From positions 90,354-154,353 of the forward strand of contig CAKMJT010000004.1 of the NCBI GenBank assembly GCA_927407015.1: DNA of 64,000 nt, given 5' to 3'. The notes below the pieces were generated by a model. That model did not search any database, was not told the origin of the DNA, and worked only from the letters and a program-made list of their open reading frames with translations. This document shows positions 27,441-36,672 of the stretch, in pieces (positions within the stretch are counted from its first letter, which is position 1; each line of letters begins with the position of its first letter). The position numbers and the translations under genes were made by a program. The stretch is from an uncultured Proteiniphilum sp. (GTDB lineage: Bacteria; Bacteroidota; Bacteroidia; Bacteroidales; Dysgonomonadaceae).

Positions 27441-28553
27441 ATGAAATATCTGGCCCCCATCCTTTTTCTGCTGATCGTATTAACCCTCACGGCAGCAGCG
27501 GTTTTTTACCTGTCGAAGCGCTTTGCGTTCTTCTTTCCCGTCCTGACGATGAAGAACTGGGTATGGATCTTTGCAGCAGGACTGGTGTTCTCACTCATCG
27601 GGTCGATCGGTTTTCCGGTACTGTCGAATCCGTTCGTGAAAGTCTGGTCCGCTGCCGGCTCCGTCCTGCTTGGAGCGTTTATCCTGCTGCTGCTGTCACT
27701 CTCCGTAACCGACCTGCTGCAGCTGGCATTCAGGCTAGCACCTCCCCTGCGCGGCTCCATCACGCTGGGGCTGACTCTGGTCATCACGGCCTATGGCGTA
27801 TGGAATGCCTTTCATATCCGGGTGAAAGAGGTGACCATTCCCATCAGTGGACTCACCGAGGAGATACGGGCGGTGCACCTCACCGATATACATCTGGGAA
27901 ACTCCCGGGGAAAGAAACAGCTGGAGGAGATCGTCCGGATCACGAAGGAGCTGAACCCGGAGATTATCTTTCATACCGGCGATCTGTTTGACAGCAAAAC
28001 ACACTTCAACGGAAATGAAGATGTGCTGGATGCTTTTCAAACGATGGCGCTCCCTCACTACTTTGTGTTCGGAAATCACGATGAGCAGGTTGGCCTGATG
28101 CAGGTGCTCCGCCGGGTGAACGACAGCGGCATTATGGTACTGATGAATAAGGTGGTTCGTTATAAGGAGCTGCAAATAGTAGGTCTCAACAACATGGCTG
28201 CCGACAGTGAGACCATCGACATTCACGCAACCAGCGACACCACGACCGTGGAAAGCGTGATGAACAGCCTGGATATCGATGCAGCGCAGCCCGTGCTGGT
28301 GCTGCATCACCGGCCCGACGGAATTGCCTATATGGCGGAGAAGGGCGCAGACCTGCTTCTCACGGGGCACACGCATGCCGGGCAGATGTTTCCCTTTACC
28401 CTGGTAGCCAAATGGATGTTCGGCTACAACAGGGGTCTATACAAATATGAGGGGATGCACATTTATGTTTCCCAGGGCCTGGGCACCTTCTTTTCCCCCA
28501 TCCGTTTCGGCACGCATTCAGAGATTGCATTGCTCAGGCTGATCCCGGCATAA
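27441..28553 (+). CDS. Membrane-bound metallophosphoesterase
   Basis: 370 residues. Four or so membrane segments in the first 120 residues, then a calcineurin-like phosphoesterase domain: HLTDIHLGN (D-x-H), IIFHTGDLFDS (GD), FVFGNHDEQVG (GNHD), VLVLHHRPDG and LLTGHTHAGQMFPF (GHxH). All metal ligands are present. This layout matches the YkuE/YaeI group, some members of which act on lipid A precursors or peptidoglycan lipids; the substrate here is not known. The active site would lie outside or on the membrane surface after the anchor. The gene stands alone behind tRNA-Met. Confidence 0.88.
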   Translation: MKYLAPILFLLIVLTLTAAAVFYLSKRFAFFFPVLTMKNWVWIFAAGLVFSLIGSIGFPVLSNPFVKVWSAAGSVLLGAFILLLLSLSVTDLLQLAFRLAPPLRGSITLGLTLVITAYGVWNAFHIRVKEVTIPISGLTEEIRAVHLTDIHLGNSRGKKQLEEIVRITKELNPEIIFHTGDLFDSKTHFNGNEDVLDAFQTMALPHYFVFGNHDEQVGLMQVLRRVNDSGIMVLMNKVVRYKELQIVGLNNMAADSETIDIHATSDTTTVESVMNSLDIDAAQPVLVLHHRPDGIAYMAEKGADLLLTGHTHAGQMFPFTLVAKWMFGYNRGLYKYEGMHIYVSQGLGTFFSPIRFGTHSEIALLRLIPA

Positions 28554-28704
28554 GTATCAATTCTTTTTGTAGAAGCCTGTTTCTCACTTTTTTTATTGCC
28601 ATAAAAACCATATATTTGCATCAGACAACAAGGTGACACGTGAAAAATTCAGCACCGCAGGGAATGAACATCTGCAGCGAACAGTTTCAAATAATTTTTT
28701 TAAT

Positions 28705-29445
28705 ATGTGTTTTACAATATCCGTGGAGAAGAAAGCGAAAGAGGCCATCAGGGAATACCTGAAGTCCAACGCCGGTGTGCAGATGCAGATTGATTTCGAT
28801 GAGATGCTTTATCTTGTGTCGGGCTACTCCCATCCGAAGCTCCCCATCCTCAGAGAGGGCGCTGTCACCCTGTCGGAATGGGGGCTGATTCCATCGTTTG
28901 CCATGGCGGAAAACACCGATGAGCTGCAGCAGATGACGCTCAATGCCCGTGCCGAAACGGTCTATCAGAAAGCTTCCTATAAGAAATTAATCGTCAGCCA
29001 GCGGTGTGTACTCGTGGTGGATGGCTTCTTCGAGTGGCGCCATGATAACGACAGGAAATATCCTTACTACATTTACCCGAAGGACGGGTCGGTCTTCTAC
29101 CTCGGCTGCATCTACAACTCATGGGTGAACAAGGTGACCGGCGAGGTGCGCGACACCTTTTCCATCATCACCACAGATGCCAACCCGCTGATGGAGAGGA
29201 TTCACAACACCAAAAAGAGAATGCCGCTCATCCTGCACCGCGACGATATCGCTTCCTGGATCAACCCGGAGACCCCTAAGACAACGGTCGGCCGCCTGAT
29301 GAAGCCCTATCCCGAAAGTGTCATGAGCGCACACACCATCTCTGTTGATGCGGGAAACCCGCGGAAAAACAGGAATATCCCGGAGATCAAAGAGGAGGTG
29401 AGGTACCCGGAAGTGGGCACACCGGAACAGCATCAATTATGGTAA
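28705..29445 (+). CDS. SRAP (HMCES/YedK) abasic-site protein
   Basis: 246 residues from ATG 28705, which gives the obligatory Cys at position 2 (MCFTISV); after Met removal this Cys forms the covalent link to abasic sites in single-stranded DNA. Other active-site parts: NARAETVYQKASYK (Asn), CVLVVDGFFEWRHD (Glu) and the IHNTKKRMPLIL segment (His). The longer reading from 28633 would bury the Cys and is rejected. A -7 element TATATTTG lies at 28611-28618. The family shields abasic sites during replication. Confidence 0.92.
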   Translation: MCFTISVEKKAKEAIREYLKSNAGVQMQIDFDEMLYLVSGYSHPKLPILREGAVTLSEWGLIPSFAMAENTDELQQMTLNARAETVYQKASYKKLIVSQRCVLVVDGFFEWRHDNDRKYPYYIYPKDGSVFYLGCIYNSWVNKVTGEVRDTFSIITTDANPLMERIHNTKKRMPLILHRDDIASWINPETPKTTVGRLMKPYPESVMSAHTISVDAGNPRKNRNIPEIKEEVRYPEVGTPEQHQLW

Positions 29446-29496
29446 CATCATCATCACGGCGACAAACAGGTTCAATACAGGTATATAAACAAGCAT

Positions 29497-31128
29497 ATGA
29501 AGAATACACTCATTTTCTCTTTTCTCTGCTGGGTGACCTTGCTCATAGCGCAGCAACAGGGTAATCATATTCATCTCAACTCACTCGGCTTCCTGCCTCA
29601 GCAGCGCAAAGAGGCAACCATCACGGTGAAAGCACCCTCTTTTGCAGTGTATGATGCCACCACGCACCAGGCGATATATTCAGGCATATCAACCGGTCCC
29701 TTTTATCAGGAAGATATAGACCGGGAGGTGTGGATGATTGATTTCAGTAAAGTGAGGGCCGATGGAGATTATTATGTGGAACTCCCTTCGGGTGAGAAAT
29801 CGGTTGTATTCTCCATCAACGATCAGATATACAAAGATCCCTTCAAGACAGCCATGCGGGGCTTCTACCTCTGGCGTTGCGGTACTGCCGTCTCCGGAGA
29901 TCACAATGGTGATCACTTCTGTACTGACAGCTGCCACCTCGAAGACGGATATGACGATTATCCCGGACACAAAGGGGAACGACGCGACGGCACCGGCGGA
30001 TGGCACGATGCAGGCGACTACGGCAAGTATATCGTGAACGCAGGTATAACGATGGGTATCCTCACCATGGCCTGGGAACATTTTCAGCCGGAGATAGAGA
30101 CGATTACATTAGACCTCCCGGACAAAGCCAAAGAGCTCCCCGACTTCCTCAAAGAGCTGAAATGGGAGATGGATTGGGTGCTGAAGATGCAATATCCCGA
30201 CGGCAGCGGCAGGGTATCCCATAAGCTCACCCGCAAACAGTTCTCCGGATTTATCCTGCCACAATTTGACAAGGAAAAGAGATACTTCACCGAATGGAGC
30301 TCTGCAGCCACCGCCTCCTTCGTTGCGATGACGGCACAGGCAGCACGCATTTTCCTGCCCTACGACAATGTGTATGCCCAAAAGTGCCTTGAAGCTGCCC
30401 AGTTAAGCTATGATTATCTGAAAACCCATCCCGAAGAGAAGCCGTTCATTCAGGGCGATTTCCAGACAGGAGGTTACCAGACGAATGACGGAGACGACAA
30501 GCTGTGGGCTGCGGCAGAGATGTGGCAGACCACTGGCGAAGAGGTCTATCTGCTTGATTTCGAAAAGAGAGCGGTGCAGATGAATTACGCTATTGAGGAG
30601 AACTGGGACTGGGGCAATGTCTCCAACCTGGGGATGTTCACCTACCTACTCTCGGCAAGGGAAGGGAAAAACAGTCAAACGGAAATGAGAATCCGGGAGA
30701 ACCTTCTCTCTGTTGCCGGGAAAATGGTTCAGAATGCTCGGGTTGACCTTTACAAACGGTCCCTGCAGCGCTATTGCTGGGGATGTAACGGTACGGTGGC
30801 GCGACAGACAATCAACCTTTTCGTCGCCGATCAATTAGCACCGGACGATATCTATAAAGAGACCGCCCTGGATCAGATAGCCCACCTCTTTGGCAGGAAC
30901 TATTACAATCGCTCCTATGTTACCGGAATGGGTATTGACCCGCCCATGCACCCGCACGACAGGCGATCGGGCTCAGATAATCTGACAGCTCCATGGCCCG
31001 GCTACCTGGTAGGAGGCGGCCACACTGCAACCGACTGGGTAGATGAGGAGAAGAGTTATTCTCATAACGAAATAGCCATCAACTGGCAGGCACCGCTGGT
31101 TTTTGCGCTGGCATGGATGATACAATAA
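29497..31128 (+). CDS. Glycoside hydrolase family 9 endoglucanase-type enzyme
   Basis: 543 residues: signal peptide (about 1-18), CelD_N Ig-like domain (about 22-105, HIHLNSLGFLPQQRKEATI) and a GH9 catalytic domain. The catalytic Asp pair is in GGWHDAGDYGKY (about residues 167-178), the conserved His in PPMHPHDRRSG (near 485), and the acid Glu in SHNEIAINWQAP (near 524), followed by the normal family ending. GH9 enzymes hydrolyse beta-1,4-glucans or related glucans by inversion. No SusC/SusD pair or other CAZymes flank it. Its last 16 bases overlap a uracil-permease remnant. Confidence 0.93.
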   Translation: MKNTLIFSFLCWVTLLIAQQQGNHIHLNSLGFLPQQRKEATITVKAPSFAVYDATTHQAIYSGISTGPFYQEDIDREVWMIDFSKVRADGDYYVELPSGEKSVVFSINDQIYKDPFKTAMRGFYLWRCGTAVSGDHNGDHFCTDSCHLEDGYDDYPGHKGERRDGTGGWHDAGDYGKYIVNAGITMGILTMAWEHFQPEIETITLDLPDKAKELPDFLKELKWEMDWVLKMQYPDGSGRVSHKLTRKQFSGFILPQFDKEKRYFTEWSSAATASFVAMTAQAARIFLPYDNVYAQKCLEAAQLSYDYLKTHPEEKPFIQGDFQTGGYQTNDGDDKLWAAAEMWQTTGEEVYLLDFEKRAVQMNYAIEENWDWGNVSNLGMFTYLLSAREGKNSQTEMRIRENLLSVAGKMVQNARVDLYKRSLQRYCWGCNGTVARQTINLFVADQLAPDDIYKETALDQIAHLFGRNYYNRSYVTGMGIDPPMHPHDRRSGSDNLTAPWPGYLVGGGHTATDWVDEEKSYSHNEIAINWQAPLVFALAWMIQ

Positions 31129-31331
31129 CCGGATTCATTTCATTAGCACTGTTCACCGCAGGCATAGGGACACTGATCTTTCATCTGGTTACGAAAGGCA
31201 TTGTCCCCATTTTTTTGGGCAGCAGCTTCGCCTTTATCGCCCCCATCGTCAAAGCCACGGAACTGTACGGCTTGGCCGGCACACTGTCGGGACTGGTAGC
31301 GGTGGGGCTGGTCTATTTCCTGATGATCTGA
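31113..31331 (+). pseudogene. Uracil permease (UraA) fragment
   Basis: About 65 codons match the region of UraA/NCS2 permeases around TM2-TM4: ALFTAGIGTLIFHLVTKG then VPIFLGSSFAFIAPIVKATE. The family is about 400-430 residues, so the first 50 or so residues and the last 300 are gone. The frame opens inside the GH9 gene and stops at 31329-31331; no further UraA-like reading is seen behind it. A deletion that joined the truncated permease to the GH9 3' end is the simplest explanation. Confidence 0.65.
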
Positions 31332-31518
31332 GGGCCTCCGGTAACCCTGCTGTCGGAACAGAGGCAAAGGAAGATAAGTAAGAGGTGGCTCAAGCCCGCT
31401 GATGAATAATATAAACAGTTGAGGGAGACTATATACAAACGGTCCTCCTCTTTTTCTTGTGTATACCCGAAAATTGATCTTCCAAAAAGCATCTTACGCG
31501 GATTTACATATTTTTGAT

Positions 31519-31526
31519 TACTTTTG
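31519..31526 (+). promoter_or_regulatory. -7 element for the DUF4199/GT2 genes
   Basis: TACTTTTG matches TAnnTTTG and lies 19 bases before the ATG at 31545. No -33 TTG is found at the normal distance. Confidence 0.35.
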
Positions 31527-31544
31527 CATGGTAAAGATGAATCA

Positions 31545-32075
31545 ATGAAAGAAAACAAGCGTCACTTATTATATTATGCGATGAATGCCGGTATATTTAT
31601 GGGCCTTTTTTGGGTTTTTAAATATCTGTTTGTGATGATAGGCGCAGAGATCCCGACACTCAATTTTATTGGCACAATACTTACTTTGGGAACCCCTGTG
31701 TTGCTGTTTTATTATCTGGTAAAATACAATACAGACTATGTGGATGGCAAAATAGGTTATTGGCATGGCGTCCAGTTTTCCATGATGCTCTTCTTCTTTG
31801 CTTCCATTCTGGAATCGCTGATTGTATTTATACATGTGAAATGGATCGACCCGGCCTTCATCACCCATTTGTATGACAACATGATACAGATGGTTCAGAC
31901 CATGAATATCGGTGAAACACTCCTTTCCAGGCTGAGAGAACAGCCCCTGCCTGCACCCTTCACCTATATTTTTAACAATGTGATAATGGCTGATGTCTTT
32001 TGGGGACTACTCCTCTCATTATTCATCGTTCCTTTCGCCATGCGTTATAAACCGAAGCAAACATCTAATTTTTAA
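31545..32075 (+). CDS. DUF4199 membrane protein
   Basis: 176 residues from ATG 31545 (MKENKRHLLYYAMNAGIFMG). Four membrane segments (about 10-30, 38-57, 75-98 and 145-165) with the arrangement of DUF4199 proteins of Bacteroidetes: an N-terminal Ala/Gly-rich helix, a short loop, GKIGYWHGVQFSMMLFFFASI, and an amphipathic lumenal stretch. Function unknown; in many Bacteroidetes genomes this family precedes a GT2 glycosyltransferase, as here (8 bases apart). Confidence 0.8.
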   Translation: MKENKRHLLYYAMNAGIFMGLFWVFKYLFVMIGAEIPTLNFIGTILTLGTPVLLFYYLVKYNTDYVDGKIGYWHGVQFSMMLFFFASILESLIVFIHVKWIDPAFITHLYDNMIQMVQTMNIGETLLSRLREQPLPAPFTYIFNNVIMADVFWGLLLSLFIVPFAMRYKPKQTSNF

Positions 32076-32083
32076 TTTGATCA

Positions 32084-33034
32084 ATGGATATATCAGTAGT
32101 TATACCGTTATATAACGAAGAAGAGTCGCTTCCCGAACTCTACAAATGGATTAAACGGGTGATGCAGGAGAACGGTTTCAGTTACGAGATTATTTTTGTG
32201 GATGATGGGAGTACGGATGCTTCGTGGGAGATCATCAAACAACTACGCCATGAATCGGAGATGGTGAAAGCAATCAAGTTCCGTCGTAACTACGGTAAGT
32301 CTCCCGCACTACACTGTGCCTTTGAGAAAGCTGCTGGAGACGTGATTATCACGATGGATGCCGACCTACAGGACAGCCCCGACGAGATCCCCGGCCTCTA
32401 CCGTATGATCAGGGAGGACGGCTATGATCTGGTGTCCGGATGGAAAAAGAAGCGGTACGACGACAAACTGACCAAAAACCTGCCTTCCAAATTGTTCAAC
32501 TTCACCGCCAGAAAAGTGTCTGGAATTAAAATACACGACTTCAACTGCGGATTGAAAGCTTATGATCAGTCACTGGCAAAAAGTATCGAAGTTTATAACG
32601 ATATGCACCGTTATATCCCTGTGCTGGCCAAGAATGCCGGCTTTTCGAAAATAGGGGAAAAGGTGGTGCAGCATCAGTCCCGCAAATACGGCAGGAGCAA
32701 ATTCGGGGCAAACAGGTTCGTGAACGGCTACCTCGATCTGATGACGCTCTGGTTCCTGAACCGCTTCGGAAAAAAACCGATGCATTTTTTCGGGCTGTGG
32801 GGAAGTGTGATGTTCCTGCTGGGATTTATTGCGGTCATACTGGTGGGGGCCATGAAACTTTACGATATGCATCACGGCAATCCTTACCGTCTGGTGACCG
32901 ATTCACCCTATTTTTATCTCTCTCTCACCCTGATGATTCTGGGTACACTGTTGTTCCTGGCAGGATTCCTGGGCGAACTGGTTTCGAGAAATGCGCCGGA
33001 AAGGAATTATTACCGGATTGAAGAGGAGTTCTAA
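32084..33034 (+). CDS. Glycosyltransferase family 2, GtrB/DPM1-like
   Basis: 316 residues. N-terminal GT-A domain: VVIPLYNEEESLPEL, FVDDGSTDASWEII, FRRNYGKSPAL, and the metal-binding TMDADLQDSPDEIP; later FNCGLKAYD and HQSRKYGRSKFG. Two C-terminal membrane helices (about 235-258 and 275-300). This layout fits polyprenyl-phosphate glycosyltransferases that load a sugar onto undecaprenyl phosphate for transfer outside the membrane. The sugar is not readable. The gene is 8 bases behind the DUF4199 gene and is likely co-transcribed. Confidence 0.9.
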   Translation: MDISVVIPLYNEEESLPELYKWIKRVMQENGFSYEIIFVDDGSTDASWEIIKQLRHESEMVKAIKFRRNYGKSPALHCAFEKAAGDVIITMDADLQDSPDEIPGLYRMIREDGYDLVSGWKKKRYDDKLTKNLPSKLFNFTARKVSGIKIHDFNCGLKAYDQSLAKSIEVYNDMHRYIPVLAKNAGFSKIGEKVVQHQSRKYGRSKFGANRFVNGYLDLMTLWFLNRFGKKPMHFFGLWGSVMFLLGFIAVILVGAMKLYDMHHGNPYRLVTDSPYFYLSLTLMILGTLLFLAGFLGELVSRNAPERNYYRIEEEF

Positions 33035-33137
33035 ATAGGCAAAGTTTAAGTATACCATTCAGCATTTTTGGTTTACAGATCATTTTTTAAAGTTTACATT
33101 CTCAAAGCTGACCAATGACAGCTGACCACGACAAATT

Positions 33138-34160
33138 ATGAAAACAATTAAACTCCCCATACTTCTACTGATTATTCCGTTGATGATGCAGCTATCCTGC
33201 CATTCGGGAGGAGATAAAAAGGAGGTGACCTATCATCAGGATCAGGGTGAGATTTTCACCACCGGCTACCATATCAAATATGCATACAGCCGCTCTCTGA
33301 AAGAGGAGATCGTGGCCGAACTGGAACGGTTCGACCGGTCTCTCAACCCTTTCAGGGAAAACTCCATTATCACGAAAGTGAACCGTAACGAACCGGTAAT
33401 ACCGGATTCTTTCTTCATGGAGGTGTTCAATAAATCGATGGAGGTCTCGCGCAAAACAGGAGGGAAATTCGATATCACCGTCTCCCCGCTCATCAATGCC
33501 TGGGGTTTCGGTTTTCAGCATATGGACAGCATCACTCCCGAAATCATCGACAGCCTGAAAAGTTTCGTGGGTTACGAGAAAATAACCGCAGACAAGAATG
33601 GTTACATCGTGAAAACGGACCCGCGAGTGACACTGAACATGTCCGCCATTGCCAAAGGGTATGCATGTGACGTGATTGGCCATCTGCTGGAGAGTTACGG
33701 TGTGGATAATTACATGGTTGAAATAGGCGGTGAGATTACCGCCAGAGGGGTGAACGACAAAGGTGAATGCTGGAGGATCGGTGTGGATAAACCCATCGAC
33801 GATACCACCGGCATGCAGCACGAGCTACAGGTGATTCTCTCTCTCTGCGATAAGGCGATGGCTACTTCCGGTAATTACCGTAACTACTATATCAGGGATG
33901 GCAAGAAGTACGCTCATACCATCGACCCTCACTCGGGATATCCCTCCCAGCAGGATATTTTAGGGGCTTCTGTCATCGCCGATGATTGTATGACCGCCGA
34001 TGCTTATGCAACCGCCTTTATGGCCATGGGCATCGAAAAATCAAAAGAAACGGCAAAAGAAGTGCCGGAACTGGATTATTATTTCATTTACGAAATGCCC
34101 GACGGAACCCTCGGCTCGGTCTATTCCGACGGATTTGAACAGTTTTTCACTCAGAATTAA
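33138..34160 (+). CDS. apbE: FAD:protein FMN transferase (ApbE)
   Basis: 340 residues with a lipobox (MQLSCHSG), so it is probably a lipoprotein. Family signatures: ELERFDRSLNPFRENSIITKVNR, GGKFDITVSPLINAWGFG, LNMSAIAKGYACDVIG, MVEIGGEITARG, KAMATSGNYRNYY and HTIDPHSGYP (the C-terminal metal/FAD site), followed by CMTADAYATAFMAMG. ApbE attaches FMN to Thr/Ser of flavoproteins such as the NqrB/NqrC and RnfG subunits. No Nqr or Rnf genes lie in the window. The porin gene follows after 100 bases. Confidence 0.93.
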   Translation: MKTIKLPILLLIIPLMMQLSCHSGGDKKEVTYHQDQGEIFTTGYHIKYAYSRSLKEEIVAELERFDRSLNPFRENSIITKVNRNEPVIPDSFFMEVFNKSMEVSRKTGGKFDITVSPLINAWGFGFQHMDSITPEIIDSLKSFVGYEKITADKNGYIVKTDPRVTLNMSAIAKGYACDVIGHLLESYGVDNYMVEIGGEITARGVNDKGECWRIGVDKPIDDTTGMQHELQVILSLCDKAMATSGNYRNYYIRDGKKYAHTIDPHSGYPSQQDILGASVIADDCMTADAYATAFMAMGIEKSKETAKEVPELDYYFIYEMPDGTLGSVYSDGFEQFFTQN

Positions 34161-34231
34161 TTTGATGGCACATAATTCCGGTGAGCAGAATGAACAGTAA
34201 ACATGCTGCAACCGGAATCCGAAAAATGGTC

Positions 34232-34260
34232 TTTTACACTTAACAAACATTTTTACACTT
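34232..34260 (+). repeat. Direct repeat TTTTACACTT before the porin gene
   Basis: TTTTACACTT occurs at 34232-34241 and again at 34251-34260, a period of 19 bases (about two helical turns), ending directly at the porin ATG. Upstream, ATTCCGGT (34175-34182) and ACCGGAAT (34211-34218) form an inverted repeat. Either could be a regulator site or a transcript structure; nothing more can be said. Confidence 0.45.
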
Positions 34261-35265
34261 ATGCAAACGGTGCGATTATTGACGCTGATCCTCCTTCATT
34301 CATCTTTCTCCTTGTCAGCACAAGAAACTGACACTCTCTCCTATCCGTCGTTTCAGTTCGATGGAACATTAAAAAACAAATACGAATATGCATCGGAGAC
34401 AGGGATGTCCCGTTTTTCGGTGCGTAATTCACGTGTGGGAGCAAAGGGAATCATCAACAGCTATACATCCTTCAGAGTACAGGTAGAGCTAAGCGACAAC
34501 GGTGATTTCAAAGTGCTTGACCTGAGCGGTACGCTGGAGCCACTCGATGGGCTTACATTCACGCTGGGACAGACCAGTATCCCCCTGTTCAACTCCTATA
34601 TTGTCACACCAGGAACCATGATGTTTGCCAACAGGGCCTTTCTGGGCAAGTATTTCATCAGTACCCGTGACCTCGGTGTGTTGGTGAAATATGGTTTTAA
34701 CATGGGCATTGTTCCCATAAAGCTGGAAATGGGCCTCTTCAACGGTAATGCCATCAATGATCCTGTCTGGAAGAAAAACGAATCATTTGGAGCAAGGGTT
34801 GAATTGGGAAGCATGAAGGGAGCACGTGTGACCGCCAAGATGTATAACTATCCCAATAACGACAGCACACGGTTTCTGTTCTATGGTGCCGATTTCCGTT
34901 ACGATACCGGCAAATGGAAGTTCGAAACCGAGGTGATGAAGAGAGAAAGTAAAACAGCACACAACACGGATATGCTCTCCTACTACCTGCAGGGTGCCTA
35001 TCATATCCCGGTGAAATGGAGTATGTTCAATTACCTTCTTCCCGCCATCCGCTGGGATGCAATCGATGAGAGGCTTGATGAAAACGGATTTGATGTAAAC
35101 CGCCTCACTACCGGTATCGGTTTTGGATTCAAACAGAAACAGTTCTCGTCGATCCTCCGGTTTGATTACGAATGGTATTACGTGAATAATGATATGACCA
35201 TCTTCGCGAAAAATCCGGAGATGGATTCCGACAAATTCACGGTTGAATTACTGATTACCTTTTGA
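34261..35265 (+). CDS. Outer-membrane porin (phosphate-selective porin O/P-like)
   Basis: 334 residues: signal peptide (about 1-20, SSFSLSAQ), then about 16 amphipathic strands rich in aromatic residues, ending with a Phe (FTVELLITF) as outer-membrane barrels do. Features of porin O/P-like proteins: FDGTLKNKYEYASETGMSRF, FTLGQTSIPLF, and PAIRWD. The substrate cannot be predicted. It lies between apbE and the DUF1080-PHP gene, which follows after 27 bases and may share a transcript. Confidence 0.85.
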   Translation: MQTVRLLTLILLHSSFSLSAQETDTLSYPSFQFDGTLKNKYEYASETGMSRFSVRNSRVGAKGIINSYTSFRVQVELSDNGDFKVLDLSGTLEPLDGLTFTLGQTSIPLFNSYIVTPGTMMFANRAFLGKYFISTRDLGVLVKYGFNMGIVPIKLEMGLFNGNAINDPVWKKNESFGARVELGSMKGARVTAKMYNYPNNDSTRFLFYGADFRYDTGKWKFETEVMKRESKTAHNTDMLSYYLQGAYHIPVKWSMFNYLLPAIRWDAIDERLDENGFDVNRLTTGIGFGFKQKQFSSILRFDYEWYYVNNDMTIFAKNPEMDSDKFTVELLITF

Positions 35266-35292
35266 CAGATATATGATGATAAAATAAAAAGC

Positions 35293-36672
35293 ATGAAGAC
35301 AATTCTTTTAACTATTCTGACAACCACCCTTTTAGGGATTATGTCCTGTAGCGGGGAGAAAACGCCCAAAACGCTTTTTGACGGAGAGAGCACCGGTCAA
35401 TGGACCCTCCTTGGGGATGCTTCTCTGGCCAACGGGACGCTTACACTGAGTGAAGGAGCATCGGCCGTTCTTAAAAAAGGTGACTACTTCAATTTTGAAC
35501 TGGAATTAACAGCCAGGACCGTAGACAACGGGAAAGGGACCATCGCCTTCCATACCGACGACAAAGGGGAAAGAGGCTATCAGGTCGCACTGAACAACGA
35601 CCTGGAGAGTCCGCAATGGTGGACCAAAACAGGCAGCCTGCTGGCGGTACGCAACCTGACAAAATCGACCGTTTCAACCAATGAATGGTTCCAACTGTCC
35701 ATTCGCGTGGAAGGTAAGGCTATTACCGTAAAAATAAACGGGAATCCCGTGGTGGAATATATAGAGCCGGCAGCACCCTACCGTACGGTCGACAATACCG
35801 CGCAGCTGCTTTCCGGTGGTAAGTTTGTACTGAAAAGTACGGAGGGTGTCATTGAATTTCAATCGGTATCGGTAAACCCTCTCAGTAAAAAAGCAGACGA
35901 GGCACAACAACAGACAGCAGCCATCGATGAAACGACAGACCAGATCATCCGGCTGCACCAGGAAAACTTCCCGGTGCTCGATTATCATGTCCATCTGAAA
36001 GGAATCAACGCTGACCAGGCGGCGGCTCAGTCGCGGTTACACGGTATCAATTATGCCCTTGCGCCCAATTGTGGTATCGGATTCCCCATCACCAACGATG
36101 AAGAAGTGCTGCAATATATCGAAACGATGAAAGGACAACCTTTTATTCAGGCTATGCAGGGTGAAGGAAGAGAGTGGCCCGTCACCTTCTCGGAAGAGGT
36201 ACGCGACAGGTTCGACTATGTATTCACCGATGCCATGACCTTTATCGACACAAAAGGACGCCGTACCCGTCTCTGGATACCCGAAGAGGTATTTATTGAA
36301 GATGAACAGCAATATATGGACCTGATCGTGCAAAAAATTGTTGATGTGATGCAGGAGCCGATGGATGTGTATGTCAATCCAACCTTTCTGCCTGATGTGA
36401 TGAACGACCGTTATGATACCTTCTGGACAGAGGAAAGGATGGATAAGGTGATCAGAGCCATGGTGGAAACCGGCAAGGTATTGGAAATCAACCACAGGTA
36501 TAAGATACCGAACCAGGCTTTTATTCAGAAAGCAAAAGACGCGGGATTGAAATTTACCTTCGGCACCAACAATGCTGACGGCGACTTCGGCAAACTGGAA
36601 TATTGTATTCAGATGAAGGAAGCGTGTGGCATTACTGCTGCCGATATGTACAAACCTATGATAAAGGAATGA
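35293..36672 (+). CDS. DUF1080-like domain fused to PHP-type hydrolase, lipoprotein
   Basis: 459 residues. Lipobox GIMSCSGE. Residues about 27-195 form a DUF1080/LamG-like beta-sandwich (LFDGESTGQWTLLGDASLANGTL, DNGKGTIAFHTDDKGERGYQVAL). Residues about 225-455 look like a PHP or amidohydrolase-type metal hydrolase: VLDYHVHLKG (H-x-H), FTDAMTFID, VLEINHRYKIP and FTFGTNNADGDFGKL. Domains of the first type are 3-keto-glycoside hydrolases or binding modules; the second hydrolyses phosphoesters or other esters. A secreted glycoconjugate-processing enzyme is possible. The stop overlaps the next ATG by four bases (ATGA). Confidence 0.78.
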   Translation: MKTILLTILTTTLLGIMSCSGEKTPKTLFDGESTGQWTLLGDASLANGTLTLSEGASAVLKKGDYFNFELELTARTVDNGKGTIAFHTDDKGERGYQVALNNDLESPQWWTKTGSLLAVRNLTKSTVSTNEWFQLSIRVEGKAITVKINGNPVVEYIEPAAPYRTVDNTAQLLSGGKFVLKSTEGVIEFQSVSVNPLSKKADEAQQQTAAIDETTDQIIRLHQENFPVLDYHVHLKGINADQAAAQSRLHGINYALAPNCGIGFPITNDEEVLQYIETMKGQPFIQAMQGEGREWPVTFSEEVRDRFDYVFTDAMTFIDTKGRRTRLWIPEEVFIEDEQQYMDLIVQKIVDVMQEPMDVYVNPTFLPDVMNDRYDTFWTEERMDKVIRAMVETGKVLEINHRYKIPNQAFIQKAKDAGLKFTFGTNNADGDFGKLEYCIQMKEACGITAADMYKPMIKE

